A DNA stretch of 64,000 nucleotides from Nevskiaceae bacterium (GTDB taxonomy: Bacteria > Pseudomonadota > Gammaproteobacteria > Nevskiales > Nevskiaceae). Under the pieces are notes generated by a model, which saw only the letters and a list, made by a program, of their open reading frames with translations, was not told the origin of the DNA and made no database searches. Of the stretch, positions 27,468 through 36,418 are shown piece after piece (position 1 is the stretch's first letter; each line of letters begins with the position of its first letter). The position numbers were made by a program, and so were the translations under genes. The DNA is taken from the NCBI GenBank assembly GCA_004298465.1, contig SCRT01000001.1, positions 248,001 to 312,000 on the forward strand, in the 5' to 3' direction.

Positions 27468-27749
27468 CAATTTACCTGCGAGGAATACCAGCAGTTCCTG
27501 GCCGGCCACAACCTCGTGTGCAGCATGAGCGCCGTGGGTCACTGCGGTGACAATGCCGCGGCCGAGGGCTTCTTCGGGATGTTCAAACGAGAACACGTGA
27601 ATCGGTGGCACTACCGCAGCATTGTCGAAGCCCGTGCCGATGTGTTCGACTACATCGAACGGTTCCACAACCCAAGGATGCAACAAAGGCTGGACATCCA
27701 GGATCAGAAGTTCTTGGCCTTAACTCAACTGTCCGCGGAAAAGGGGTAG
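27468..27749 (+). pseudogene. IS3-family transposase OrfB, 3' part
   Basis: Continuing in the OrfB frame after the CAA duplication, QFTCEEYQQFLAGHNLVCSM, GHCGDNAAAEGFFGMFKRE (with the catalytic Glu) and VFDYIERFHNPRMQQRL reach a stop at 27747-27749. The DNAxxEGFF and FHNPRM motifs resemble an IS3 subgroup different from the IS1353-like left part, which would normally continue with DNVFVERLW and a FYNxRRPH motif. It is not translated from its own start. Confidence 0.75.
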
Positions 27750-27784
27750 AACCCGGGATGAGCCCCGCCCCCCGAACCACGCCC

Positions 27785-28816
27785 TCAAACCTGGGTATGC
27801 GCCACATACCAGCCCATCGCTTGGGCAAGGCCTTCATCCACTCGGTGAGTCGGGGCATAGCCCAGCAAACGACTCGCCTTGCTGATGTCGGCCTGCGAAT
27901 GGCGCACGTCGCCGGGACGGAAGTCACGGTATTGCGGTTTGGCGCCCTGCAGATGTGCGAACTGCTGGGCGAGATTGCTGCGCAGGTGCTCATAAAGCTC
28001 ATTCAACGTGGTGCGGTCACCCACCGCCACGTTATAGGCTTGGTTCAAGGCCGCATCATCTTTAACCGTGGCCGCCAGCAGATTGGCTTGCACCGCATTG
28101 GCAACAAAACAGAAATCGCGGCTGGTTTCACCGTCACCGTTCACGTATACGGGCTGGTTCTTTATCAATGCGGCGATCCATTTTGGAATCACCGCCGCGT
28201 AGGCACCATCCGGGTCTTGCCGCGGGCCGAAGACGTTGAAATAGCGCAACCCGATGGCCTTGAAGCCGTAGCTGCGCGCAAACACGTCCATGTACAGCTC
28301 ATCCACTTTCTTGGTGACGGCGTAGGGCGAAAGCGGCGTGCCGACCTTGTCCTCGAACTTCGGCAAGTCGGGATGGTCACCGTAGACCGAGCTGGATGAA
28401 GCGTAGGTGAAGCTTTGTACGGGTTCATCGCGCGCGGCAAGCAGCAGGTTCAGGAAACCGTCCACATTGGATTGGTGCGTCGTCAGCGGGTCGGCGATGG
28501 AGCGCGGCACGGAGCCCAGCGCGGCCTGATGCAGCACATGCCGCACGCCTTTCACCGCCTGCCGGCAGGTGTCCAGATCGCGGATATCACCCTTGATGAA
28601 CCGAAAGCGTTGCCATTGCGCAGGGGTTACCAGCGCCCGCACGCCATCCAGGTTGTGCTGAAAGCCGGTGGAGAAGTTGTCCAGCCCCACCACCGTCTGG
28701 TCCAGCTTCAACAGCGCTTCCAGCAGGTTGCTGCCGATGAAACCCGCGCAGCCTGTAACCAGCCAGGTACGCAGGGTGGCCTTCAGCTCCCGCTGCATGT
28801 CTTCATAACGTGTCAT
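27785..28816 (-). CDS. tviC: UDP-N-acetylglucosamine(-uronate) 4-epimerase (TviC/WbpP-like)
   Basis: The 343-residue extended SDR epimerase has the nucleotide motif GCAGFIG (22-28), SSSVYGDHP and the catalytic Y165xxxK169. It shows the TviC/WbpP pattern [17 protein letters not shown], which contains a Ser typical of 4-epimerases accepting N-acetylated sugars. It interconverts GlcNAc- and GalNAc-type UDP sugars at C4; with TviB it would give UDP-GalNAcA. It starts at the tviB stop and is the last gene of the exopolysaccharide operon, 36 bases from the IS3 remnant. Whether it acts before or after TviB is not readable here. Confidence 0.88.
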   Translation of the reverse strand: MTRYEDMQRELKATLRTWLVTGCAGFIGSNLLEALLKLDQTVVGLDNFSTGFQHNLDGVRALVTPAQWQRFRFIKGDIRDLDTCRQAVKGVRHVLHQAALGSVPRSIADPLTTHQSNVDGFLNLLLAARDEPVQSFTYASSSSVYGDHPDLPKFEDKVGTPLSPYAVTKKVDELYMDVFARSYGFKAIGLRYFNVFGPRQDPDGAYAAVIPKWIAALIKNQPVYVNGDGETSRDFCFVANAVQANLLAATVKDDAALNQAYNVAVGDRTTLNELYEHLRSNLAQQFAHLQGAKPQYRDFRPGDVRHSQADISKASRLLGYAPTHRVDEGLAQAMGWYVAHTQV

Positions 28817-30091
28817 TTAGAGCCTCAAGTCCGACTCGTTGGCCGCCAGCACGTACTTCAAGTCGTACAGCACCGACCCCGGCTTGCCCAGCGCCCGCAG
28901 CGCCTGCGCGCCCATGTCCTTGAACTGCTGATGGGCAACGGCGATGACCACCGCGTCGTAATGGCCGGCCTGCGGCTTCGCGGCCAGCGCAATGCCGTAT
29001 TGACGCTGCGCTTCGTCCGCATCCACCCACGGGTCGTAGACGTCCACGTCGCAGTGGTAGTCCTTCAGCTCGGCGATGATGTCCACCACGCGGGTATTGC
29101 GGATGTCCGGGCAGTTTTCCTTGAACGTCAACCCCAGCACCAGGACCTTCGCGCCTTCCACCTGGATGCGCCGGCGCATCATCGCTTTCATCAGTTGCGC
29201 CACCACGTAGACGCCCATGCTGTCATTGATGCGCCGTCCGGCGAGGATGACTTCCGGGTGGTAACCAACCATCTCCGCCTTGTAGGTGAGGTAGTAAGGG
29301 TCCACACCGATGCAGTGGCCGCCGACCAGGCCCGGCCGAAACGGCAGGAAGTTCCACTTGCTGCCGGCTGCCTTCAGCACGGCTTCGGTATCGATGCCCA
29401 TGCGATTGAAGATCAACGCCAACTCATTCATCAGCGCAATGTTCACGTCGCGCTGGGTGTTCTCGATCACCTTCGCGGCTTCGGCCACCTTGATGCTTTC
29501 CGCCTTGTGCGTGCCCGCCGTGATGATGGAGCCGTACAGCCGATCGACGAGGTCGGCGACCTCCGGTGTGGAGCCAGACGTGATCTTCCTGATGTTCGGC
29601 AAGCGATGCTGCTTGTCGCCGGGATTGATGCGCTCCGGGCTGTAGCCGCAGAAGAAGTCCCGGTTGAACTTCAAGCCCGACAGGCGTTCCAGGATCGGCA
29701 CGCACACCTCCTCCGTGCAGCCCGGATAGACGGTGGATTCGAACACCACCACGCTGCCGGCCTTCAGCACCTTGCCGACGAACTCGCTGGCACCTACCAG
29801 CGGCGACAGATCCGGTTGCCGGGCAGCGTCGATCGGCGTCGGCACGGCCACGATGAAGAAGTTGCGGTCGGCCAGGTCTGCCGCGTCGCAACTGAAGTGC
29901 AACCCGGTTGCAGCTTTCAGTTCATCGGCCGTTGTTTCCAGCGTCGCGTCCACGCCCTTGCGCAAGGCGTCCACGCGGCTGCGCTTGATGTCGAAACCGA
30001 CCACGTCGCGCTGCCGGCCGAATTCCACCGCCAGCGGCAACCCGACATAACCCAGGCCGGCGACGGCCAGCTGCACGTCATCCAGCTTCAT
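28817..30091 (-). CDS. tviB: UDP-N-acetylglucosamine 6-dehydrogenase (TviB/WbpO-like)
   Basis: The 424-residue product has the NAD motif GLGYVG (12-17), [15 protein letters not shown], the active-site [12 protein letters not shown] with Cys260, and the C-terminal [18 protein letters not shown]. It performs the two-step oxidation of UDP-GlcNAc (or UDP-GalNAc) to the uronic acid, supplying an acidic amino-sugar precursor as in Salmonella Vi antigen and Pseudomonas O6 antigen. ATG 30091 gives normal family length; starts up to 30238 would add 49 residues of low-complexity sequence. No start has a good ribosome site. Confidence 0.88.
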   Translation of the reverse strand: MKLDDVQLAVAGLGYVGLPLAVEFGRQRDVVGFDIKRSRVDALRKGVDATLETTADELKAATGLHFSCDAADLADRNFFIVAVPTPIDAARQPDLSPLVGASEFVGKVLKAGSVVVFESTVYPGCTEEVCVPILERLSGLKFNRDFFCGYSPERINPGDKQHRLPNIRKITSGSTPEVADLVDRLYGSIITAGTHKAESIKVAEAAKVIENTQRDVNIALMNELALIFNRMGIDTEAVLKAAGSKWNFLPFRPGLVGGHCIGVDPYYLTYKAEMVGYHPEVILAGRRINDSMGVYVVAQLMKAMMRRRIQVEGAKVLVLGLTFKENCPDIRNTRVVDIIAELKDYHCDVDVYDPWVDADEAQRQYGIALAAKPQAGHYDAVVIAVAHQQFKDMGAQALRALGKPGSVLYDLKYVLAANESDLRL

Positions 30092-30250
30092 TGGAACCGC
30101 AGAACGATCCGGCTCTCCGTTAACCGGCGCTTGCGCATCGGCGATTCCCCGAGGCGTGGTGTGCCCGGTGGCCTCCAGCTGTGTCCGGACTGGATTCAAG
30201 GGAAGCTGACGGTCGAGGACGGTGTCCATCGGCAGCAAGAAAGCGTGAAC

Positions 30251-31570
30251 TCATGTGTCGAGGTGGGGGCCGGGTGCCGAAGTGTTCTGCGGTGCCCGGT
30301 ATTGCTCGATAAGCCTGCGTGCCTCCCTGACCACGGCCGATGCCAGCCGCTTGGCCTGGGTGACCCAGAGAGTCGGTGTGGACCAGCGTGGAACCCTGGC
30401 GTTGACCGGCGTGCCGGAACGCAGCGGCTCGGGCCAGCTCGTGCCCGGTACAGGTTGGGCGGCGACCACGATTTTCGGTGTTTGCAGGAGGTTCTGGCCA
30501 GGGTCGAGCGTCGTCGGGGCATCCTGCAGCGATGGGTAGATGCGCGTGATCTGCATCCGGATCTGGTGCCCGTCGGGGCCAGTGACGTCGACATCCTTCC
30601 CGGCGTACAGACGATTCTGCGCGGCGGGCGGGAAGAACAGATAAGTCTGGGAATCCGCACTGGAGACGATGACGAATGCGTTGTCACCGGGGCGCAGCAC
30701 GGCGCCCTTGGAGACATCGACGCGCGCGACCCGGCCGCTGATCGGGGCGGTGATCGTCAGGTTGTCGAGCGTTGCGCGCAGGCCATCGCGTTGGCGTTCG
30801 ATCGTGGCCACGAGGTTGGGATTGGTTTTCCGCCTCGCCGATCTTTCATCCTTTTTGATGTTGCGAAGCTGGGCATGGACTCCAACCAGCCCGGCGTGGA
30901 CTTCGGCGTACTGGGATTGCGTGGAAGCGAGCTGTGTCTGGAGCGGGATGAGATCGCCTCCGTTGGCGGCGCCCTGAGTTACAAGCGTGCGCAGGGCATC
31001 AATCCTTTGGGTTTGAAGCTGGAGGCTGTCGTTCAGCGCCGCGGCCTGTCCGGCGTAGGAGTGCTCCTGCGCGCGCAGCGTGGCGATTTCGTTGGCAGGC
31101 GAATGCGTTACCGCCTGTTGCCGCAGTTGCGCGAGGCTGGTGTCAGCCTGGGCGATCTCATTGCGTAGCTGGGGAGAGTCCAGGGTGGCGAGCACTTGTC
31201 CGGCCTGAACCTGGTCCGATGCGCCGACCGCGACATTCTTGATGATGCCCGCGTAGGTGGTCGAGACGTTGTAGCGCTGGCCTGAAACGATGCCGCTGGC
31301 GTTGTACCAGAATACCTGATCGAAGATCAGATGAACGATGCCGATGGTGATCGCCAGGATGATCGCGAGGTAAATGAAGCGGCCCCACTGGGGACGTTTG
31401 GATGTGATGACTTCCAGGGGACGCGTATGTACCGGCTGCATGGCCGTGTGCCATTGGTGCCAGGGCCGCAGGCTGGGTGCGGTGGGCACCTCGGGTTGCT
31501 TGCCGTGTCCTGTGTCGAAGTCGGGGAGGGCGGGATAACGCTGGTTCGGCGTAGCTGTTTTTTCTACCAT
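30251..31570 (-). CDS. HlyD-type membrane-fusion protein of the exopolysaccharide operon
   Basis: The 439-residue protein has a ~60-residue cytoplasmic tail, one membrane helix at about 64-84 (IYLAIILAITIGIVHLIF), a lipoyl-like half (VGASDQVQAGQVLATLDSPQ), a coiled-coil hairpin and the second half ITAPISGRVARVDVSKGAVL. This is the architecture of HlyD/Alg44-like periplasmic adaptors; the cytoplasmic tail has no recognisable PilZ domain, unlike Alg44. ATG 31570 overlaps the glycosyltransferase stop by seven bases. It probably links the inner-membrane synthase to the TolC-like protein encoded upstream in the operon. Confidence 0.85.
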   Translation of the reverse strand: MVEKTATPNQRYPALPDFDTGHGKQPEVPTAPSLRPWHQWHTAMQPVHTRPLEVITSKRPQWGRFIYLAIILAITIGIVHLIFDQVFWYNASGIVSGQRYNVSTTYAGIIKNVAVGASDQVQAGQVLATLDSPQLRNEIAQADTSLAQLRQQAVTHSPANEIATLRAQEHSYAGQAAALNDSLQLQTQRIDALRTLVTQGAANGGDLIPLQTQLASTQSQYAEVHAGLVGVHAQLRNIKKDERSARRKTNPNLVATIERQRDGLRATLDNLTITAPISGRVARVDVSKGAVLRPGDNAFVIVSSADSQTYLFFPPAAQNRLYAGKDVDVTGPDGHQIRMQITRIYPSLQDAPTTLDPGQNLLQTPKIVVAAQPVPGTSWPEPLRSGTPVNARVPRWSTPTLWVTQAKRLASAVVREARRLIEQYRAPQNTSAPGPHLDT

Positions 31571-32889
31571 GGGTTGATGTCTCGCGACTGTTCTTGAACG
31601 TAGGACGGTACATAGGGCTCCTTGTAGGAGCTCTGGAAGAGCCATTCGTCGGCATAGGCCAGCAGGCGCACGGTACGCAGCCACCAGCCCATGAACAGAC
31701 CGTACAGAGGGATATAGATCGCGAGTCGGAGATCCATGCGCTTGCGCTCCGAGAACGCGACGGCGATGGCGAAATGGATGTAATTCACCACCACGTACAG
31801 CAGCATGATGCTGGCAACGATGTACCAGAAGAGGTTGGGATAGGCGTCGTAGAGCCAGATCAGATAGAACGGAAAGATCGCGGCGAAAATGATCTGGAAC
31901 ACCACGACGTCCAGCATCCCGAGGACGTTGGTCCATACAAAGGGCCGGTGCATGGGGTACAGCATCCAGCGATAGCGGCGCAGGCGGAAGCGTACGGTGC
32001 TGCGATTCCAGCGCATCTGTTGGCGAAAGTAGGCATACCACTTGTCGGGCGCATCCGTCATGCACATGGCCTTCGGCGCGAATGCGACCTGCCCGCCGAT
32101 GACGCGCGACTTGGTCGTCAGGTCCGCGTCTTCCCCGGGCCCGGTATCCCAGCCGCCCACGCTGAGCAAGGCTTCGCGACGGAAGGCCCCGAACGCGCCG
32201 GAAACGATGAAAAGCATGCCGAACCAGGCCGTGACGCGCCGGCCGACACCGATGCTCATCAGGTATTGCATGGCCTGGCATCGCGTCAGGAGGTTGGTGG
32301 CGAAGTTGCGCACACGGAGGTTGCCGGCGACCGCCGTGACGTTGGGCCGGTAGAACTCCGCCATGAGGTACCACACGGAATCGGTGTCGAAGGTGGAATC
32401 GGCGTCGCAGATCACGATGTAGTCGCCGCGTGCTGCATTGAGCGCAAAGTTCGCGGCCGACGACTTCCCGCCGCGTATCCGGTGCTCGAAATAGCGCACC
32501 CATCCGAGGCGCGCGAACTTGCGGCCGATCTCGCCCATGCCATCGGTCGAACCGTCGCTGACGACGATGATCTCGAGATTCGGGTAGCTCTGCTCGCGCA
32601 GCGCCACGACGGTGGTTTCGAGGGTCTTGGCCTCGTTGTAGCCGGGCAGAAGTACCGAGACCAGCGGCGGATGGTTTTGCATCCGCGCGACGAACGCGGC
32701 CTTGGCTGGCGGTTCCCGACGCAAGGAGAGCACCAGTATCACGATCTCGCTGAGGATATAGCGGGGTATCGCTATGAGAAGGAAAGGCCAGAACGCCAGG
32801 AAAAGTTGGCCCAACGACATCCCTGCGTACAGGTTCAGGGTGTTCTGCAGGAATTGAAGTACGCTTTGATAGACGGTGTAGGTGTACAT
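31564..32889 (-). CDS. Processive GT2 glycosyltransferase (cellulose/hyaluronan synthase-like)
   Basis: The 441-residue membrane protein has helices at about 25-57, then a GT-A domain with SVLLPGYNEA, DGS (Asp112), CDADST (Asp162/Asp164), GEDAD and QQMRW (290-294, QxxRW), then three or four C-terminal membrane helices. The D,D,D,QxxRW set defines processive beta-glycan synthases that polymerise and translocate the chain. With TviB and TviC encoded in the same operon, a uronic or N-acetyl-hexosamine polymer is likely. ATG 32889 lies eight bases after the upstream gene and has no clear ribosome site. The frame is open upstream but that part only mirrors the neighbour. Confidence 0.9.
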   Translation of the reverse strand: MYTYTVYQSVLQFLQNTLNLYAGMSLGQLFLAFWPFLLIAIPRYILSEIVILVLSLRREPPAKAAFVARMQNHPPLVSVLLPGYNEAKTLETTVVALREQSYPNLEIIVVSDGSTDGMGEIGRKFARLGWVRYFEHRIRGGKSSAANFALNAARGDYIVICDADSTFDTDSVWYLMAEFYRPNVTAVAGNLRVRNFATNLLTRCQAMQYLMSIGVGRRVTAWFGMLFIVSGAFGAFRREALLSVGGWDTGPGEDADLTTKSRVIGGQVAFAPKAMCMTDAPDKWYAYFRQQMRWNRSTVRFRLRRYRWMLYPMHRPFVWTNVLGMLDVVVFQIIFAAIFPFYLIWLYDAYPNLFWYIVASIMLLYVVVNYIHFAIAVAFSERKRMDLRLAIYIPLYGLFMGWWLRTVRLLAYADEWLFQSSYKEPYVPSYVQEQSRDINPW

Positions 32890-32897
32890 ATGGAGAG

Positions 32898-34334
32898 TCA
32901 GGCTTGCGCTTTTTCTGAGGCGATGTTGTTCAATACGCTGACGGTCACCTCGGTGTGGAGATGTTTGACGATGTAGTGCCGCAGATCGTCTGATTCGAGC
33001 GTCTCGTCTGCGCCGTGCGGCAACGCGATGAGAAAGGTTCCGGTTCCCACTCGCGCAACCTGGTCGGGATAGCGGGCGAGGCTGTGCAACAGCGAACCTA
33101 TCTTCTGGACGGCTTGGGCTCTGTTGGCCGTGTTGCCTGCGAGGTCGACGCGGTACAGGGCCATCGGCCCGCGGTTTCCGGCCGCCAGCAGCGCCAGCAA
33201 CCGTGTGAGCTCTTCGGCGTAGGAGTCGGACCCGTGCGCGGCGTGGTTCTTCGATCCCTGACCGCGGGCTTCGAAACCGATAACGTCGGCGACCATGCGA
33301 TCCCAGCGTCCGACGCGGGCGACCTGAATACCGTTTTGCGCCAATCGGAAGCGCCTGACCGGGACCGCGATCAGCTCTCCCGGCAGGTGGTACGTATTGC
33401 AGGCGACGCACCAGGCGCGCAGATCCGGTTCGGATGCCCAGTGGCCGCAGTCGTGGCAAACGGCAAAGTAGCCGGGACGGTTGTATTCGACACCGATGTG
33501 GCGAAGCCCACAGTGGCATTTCGGGCAGATGGGCCGCCCGTCGATCATGAATTCCGATTCGGGGGCGACGTAGCCGCAGCGAAAATGATGGATCGAACTC
33601 TCCATGCTCAGGTTCGGCGAGTGGCATTCCGGGCACAGCTCCTTTACGGCGATCCTGTAGTCGTGGCATGCCGGGCAGATGAATACCCGGTCGACGCAGG
33701 CGCTTTCGACGATGCCGTGCCGGCCCAGATCGTTGAGGACGGCCAGGGTGTTGTGCGGCGCCGTGTCCATGAATCGATCGGCCAGCGGGTAGTCGTAGGC
33801 GAGGGAAGAGCTGGCGTCGATGATCGGTTCAAGCGTCTGGTTGCGGCAGTGCAGGAACTGGAGAAGCCGCAGCGTGTCGTCATGCATGGCGACGGGGATT
33901 TCGTCGATGCGGCGGCCCAGGGCTTGCAGCGTGGTGCCGGTATCCAGCAGCTCTTCCCGACCGGGGCGAGGCGGAAGCAGGAAGTCCGCGAACTGGCGGA
34001 TCAGCGGGTCAGCGAGGCGAGCGCTGTCCAGCCCCACGACCGCGATAGGTCTCAGGTCCGTTTCAGCTGCGCTGCGCTGCTCGCTCAACAGCGCCGCAAT
34101 GCTTATTGCGTCGTAGCCGACGATCACCAGCGGCATGGCGAACCGCTCGGCGTGCCGAAGATCGCTCGGCTTGCCGAGTGTGGCCGTGACCGCCGCTGCT
34201 TCTGGCGTCCCGTGGCCGAACTGTTCGATTTCCACCAGTTCGTATTCGAGTGGCACGGTTTCCGGCCGATGGGGCACGGGTGCAGAGCGCTGCTTCATTC
34301 TGGGCTTTCCGTGCAATGGAGGGATACGTGGCAT
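32898..34334 (-). CDS. Zinc-ribbon (TackOD1-like) protein of the exopolysaccharide operon
   Basis: The 478-residue cytosolic protein has an N-terminal receiver-like region without obvious phosphorylation residues (roughly 60-150, VIVGYDAISIAALL, VVGLDS). The centre has paired Cys motifs: CPAC at 220, CPEC at 234, CPKC at 270, CHDC at 293 and C309xxC312, with His residues between. The last ~110 residues resemble a degenerate GGDEF fold lacking the GGDEF motif. The Cys-rich part matches what I know of the TackOD1 metal-binding domain, first noted in Thaumarchaeota signalling proteins. ATG 34334 has AGGTTGA upstream. Its place between TolC and the synthase suggests regulation of polymer synthesis. 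Confidence 0.7.
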   Translation of the reverse strand: MPRIPPLHGKPRMKQRSAPVPHRPETVPLEYELVEIEQFGHGTPEAAAVTATLGKPSDLRHAERFAMPLVIVGYDAISIAALLSEQRSAAETDLRPIAVVGLDSARLADPLIRQFADFLLPPRPGREELLDTGTTLQALGRRIDEIPVAMHDDTLRLLQFLHCRNQTLEPIIDASSSLAYDYPLADRFMDTAPHNTLAVLNDLGRHGIVESACVDRVFICPACHDYRIAVKELCPECHSPNLSMESSIHHFRCGYVAPESEFMIDGRPICPKCHCGLRHIGVEYNRPGYFAVCHDCGHWASEPDLRAWCVACNTYHLPGELIAVPVRRFRLAQNGIQVARVGRWDRMVADVIGFEARGQGSKNHAAHGSDSYAEELTRLLALLAAGNRGPMALYRVDLAGNTANRAQAVQKIGSLLHSLARYPDQVARVGTGTFLIALPHGADETLESDDLRHYIVKHLHTEVTVSVLNNIASEKAQA

Positions 34335-34339
34335 GTCGA

Positions 34340-35836
34340 TCAACCTGTTGTGTCGTCGCAGGAAGCCAGCGGCGCGCACAGTGAGAGGGCGTTGGGAGAG
34401 CCGGGCCGACGGATCTGTTGCAGATAACCGGGAGCGTAGAGCGCCCACGTCAGCACGTCGCGCATCCACTCCGCGCGTGCGTTCCAGACGTTGCTGACGG
34501 AGAGCCAGAATGCGGCAGCCTGCAGGTTCACGGTCCAGGGTTCCGGTGCTTTCCCGGACGCCGAGTGTCCAGCACGCACGTGCATGGTGTGCAGTACGGT
34601 GGCCTCGCGCTGCATCGCGGCTTCATTCACTTGCAGCCCCGACACGTCGGTAGTCCACTGTTGTCGCAATTGCTGCAGGGCGTGCGTCTGCTTGATGGTG
34701 GCAGCCCTGGCCTGCAGTTGATCGGCTTTTGCACGCCACCGGGCAGCGAGCTGTTTCTTGTGGTCGCTGTTGCCGATGGGAACCACGATCGTCAGCCCCG
34801 CTTCCGGGCCGCTTTGCAGGCTATTCGCCGTTTGGCGCTTCTCGGTGATGTATCCGCCGTAGATCGTGACGTCGACGCCGTTTCCCCACAGGGATCTGGC
34901 CTGTGCGGTATCAGCGCGTGAGGCGGCAAGATGGGTTTGGACGGTGGGCGACAGATTTGCCGCCTGCTGGATGTCCTCCGGGCTTGGGGCCTGGAGCGGC
35001 AGCACTGAATAGTCGGCCGGGAGTCGCGGCCCGGCGGACGCGGCAGGGGGCAGTTTCGCCAGGCTGCTGTTGATTGTGTTGTACAGCTGGAGGGCGCTGG
35101 TGACTTGTTCTGCGGTCGCGCCCGTGAGGGATGCCGCTGCCGACCGACGGGCATCGGTGAGTTGATCGTTTGCCTTTTCCGCGTAGTGCAGGGCGCGGCT
35201 TAGAGCATCCCGCTGGTGCACGGCCGCCCATGCGGCGAGCCCGTCGTCGAGCGTATCCTGCTGTGCTTGGAGGCTATCGACCCGGCCTTGGGCCGCGGCC
35301 ATCTTGGCATTCGCGCGGGCGAACTCTATGCGCCCGGGGCGGCGCCCGAAAAAACCGAGCACACCCCAACTGATGCGTGCCTCCCCATACTGCTGCAGAT
35401 CGGTGAAGCTGCTGGTATTGCCGGTTCCAGATCCAGCTCCGCTGGGGTAGTCGGTAAAACCGCCGGTGAAATTGAGTCCGAGATCACCTTTCTGGGCGTC
35501 GACATCCGCTTGGCCGGCGTTTGCCAGCGCGCGTGCCGCAGCACCGGAGGCCTGGGTGTCGATGAACTTGCGGAGCCTGTCGAGATAGGCGGGCCAGTTC
35601 GGTACGCTGTCCGTGGAAGCGGAAGAGCGCTCGCCGGCCACATCGGAATGCCCGAGCAAGGCCGATCCGCGTCCTGGGTTGGGGAGCGACGATGCCCCCG
35701 TTCCCGGCTCCGCCGCCCGGCTTTGTTCGTAGGGAATGGTAGCGCCGGCCATCAGTCCGATCGAGGCGGCGAAGACGAGGATGCGTGAGCCGGCAGGGCC
35801 GCGCGTTCGCGAGTGAATATTTTTGTGGTTGGGCAT
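34340..35836 (-). CDS. TolC-family outer-membrane protein of the exopolysaccharide operon
   Basis: The 498-residue product has a signal anchor/peptide (residues ~17-42, ending SRAAEPG) and long alpha-helical stretches rich in Ala, Gln, Leu with two repeats of the outer-membrane efflux (OEP) type: DLGLNFTGGFTDYPSG and VDVTIYGGYITEKRQTANS, each starting a coiled-coil/strand unit. It would form a trimeric outer-membrane duct. It leads the operon behind a sequence matching a sigma54 promoter (35882-35897). No Shine-Dalgarno is visible before ATG 35836. Confidence 0.75.
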   Translation of the reverse strand: MPNHKNIHSRTRGPAGSRILVFAASIGLMAGATIPYEQSRAAEPGTGASSLPNPGRGSALLGHSDVAGERSSASTDSVPNWPAYLDRLRKFIDTQASGAAARALANAGQADVDAQKGDLGLNFTGGFTDYPSGAGSGTGNTSSFTDLQQYGEARISWGVLGFFGRRPGRIEFARANAKMAAAQGRVDSLQAQQDTLDDGLAAWAAVHQRDALSRALHYAEKANDQLTDARRSAAASLTGATAEQVTSALQLYNTINSSLAKLPPAASAGPRLPADYSVLPLQAPSPEDIQQAANLSPTVQTHLAASRADTAQARSLWGNGVDVTIYGGYITEKRQTANSLQSGPEAGLTIVVPIGNSDHKKQLAARWRAKADQLQARAATIKQTHALQQLRQQWTTDVSGLQVNEAAMQREATVLHTMHVRAGHSASGKAPEPWTVNLQAAAFWLSVSNVWNARAEWMRDVLTWALYAPGYLQQIRRPGSPNALSLCAPLASCDDTTG

Positions 35837-35881
35837 TCGCAGTGCGTTAGATAAGGATCAGATTGATCGCGAAGCTGGTTA

Positions 35882-35897
35882 AGCAACCACCGTGCCA
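35882..35897 (-). promoter_or_regulatory. Sigma54 promoter for the exopolysaccharide operon
   Basis: Read on the - strand, TGGCACGGTGGTTGCT matches the consensus TGGCAYRNNNNTTGCW at every fixed position, with GG and GC separated by exactly ten bases. Transcription would start near 35871, leaving a ~35-base leader before the TolC-like gene. Confidence 0.85.
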
Positions 35898-35983
35898 AGT
35901 CGTTCAGACCCCGGCGCGATCAGGCGTATCGAGCGATGGGCGGTCGATGCATGCGGCTCCGGTGGTCCATTGCCCCGCTCCGC

Positions 35984-36001
35984 TGTCGCCTGCAGGTGAC
36001 A
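35984..36001. promoter_or_regulatory. Predicted GlrR binding site 1 (TGTC-N10-GACA)
   Basis: TGTCGCCTGCAGGTGACA is an exact match to the E. coli GlrR (QseF) site TGTC-N10-GACA and nearly palindromic over 18 bases. It is centred ~121 bases upstream of the predicted - strand start, a normal enhancer distance for a sigma54 activator. Confidence 0.8.
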
Positions 36002-36050
36002 CTTAATTGGGTGTACTCGGCTAACCGGCTGTTTACGAAAGAAAACAACG

Positions 36051-36068
36051 TGTCGCAGATTGGTGACG
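36051..36068. promoter_or_regulatory. Predicted GlrR binding site 2
   Basis: TGTCGCAGATTGGTGACG matches TGTC-N10-GACA at seven of eight positions and lies 67 bases from site 1, centre to centre. It is ~188 bases upstream of the - strand start and ~370 upstream of the + strand start. The remainder of the 35837-36499 gap shows no ORF that I trust. Confidence 0.6.
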
Positions 36069-36402
36069 TGCGATCTCGGTGCGTCCATGCGTTTGATGCG
36101 TGTGCACCTCATGGCCCGATGTGGTCATGAACGCGGAGACGTGGTGATTCGCAACATCTGCAACGGTTTCCCGTGTCGCGCCAGTGGGCCGGCTCGCGGC
36201 TGCCTAAAGTGTCGTCGCGTTCCATCGAATGGTCGGCGCGGAATGCCGCTTCCCGGCCGGCTACGCAGATTTGCTCCCTCGGCGCGGGCTGTCGGGCGAG
36301 CGTGAGCAGATATCAGCCGTGATCGTGGAATCCGTGTCGCGATCAGGGATCCGCGTCTCGCGATGTCGCTGGATTGCGCGCCTGTAGGGCAAGGCCCAGG
36401 AA

Positions 36403-36418
36403 TGGCATGGCTATTGCT
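36403..36418 (+). promoter_or_regulatory. Sigma54 promoter for glmS and the glr genes
   Basis: TGGCATGGCTATTGCT matches TGGCAYRNNNNTTGCW at every fixed position, GG-N10-GC spaced. Transcription would start near 36429, giving a ~70-base leader to glmS. Together with the - strand copy it makes a divergent sigma54 pair. Confidence 0.85.

Larger units (their letters stand above)
25296..27755. mobile_element. Decayed IS3-family sequence, split by an IS30 element
   Basis: The left end is placed at TGAGGTGGTCCCGCAAATTC (25296) because this type of sequence begins IS1353-like IS3 elements; the right end near 27755 follows the last transposase codons. The two ends are not good inverted repeats of each other. 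OrfA is intact, OrfB is broken by a stop codon, a frameshift and an IS30 insertion. The part of OrfB right of the IS30 looks like a different IS3 subgroup from the left part, so the element may be a recombinant of two ISs. It lies between htpG and the exopolysaccharide genes. Confidence 0.75.

Noticed and set aside
28415-31168. 917-codon + strand open frame
   Set aside because: Antisense of tviC, tviB and the HlyD gene; these have clear catalytic motifs, the antisense frame has none.
36291-36308. Third TGTC-N10 site near the + strand sigma54 promoter
   Set aside because: The second half reads GAGC, only two of four matches to GACA.
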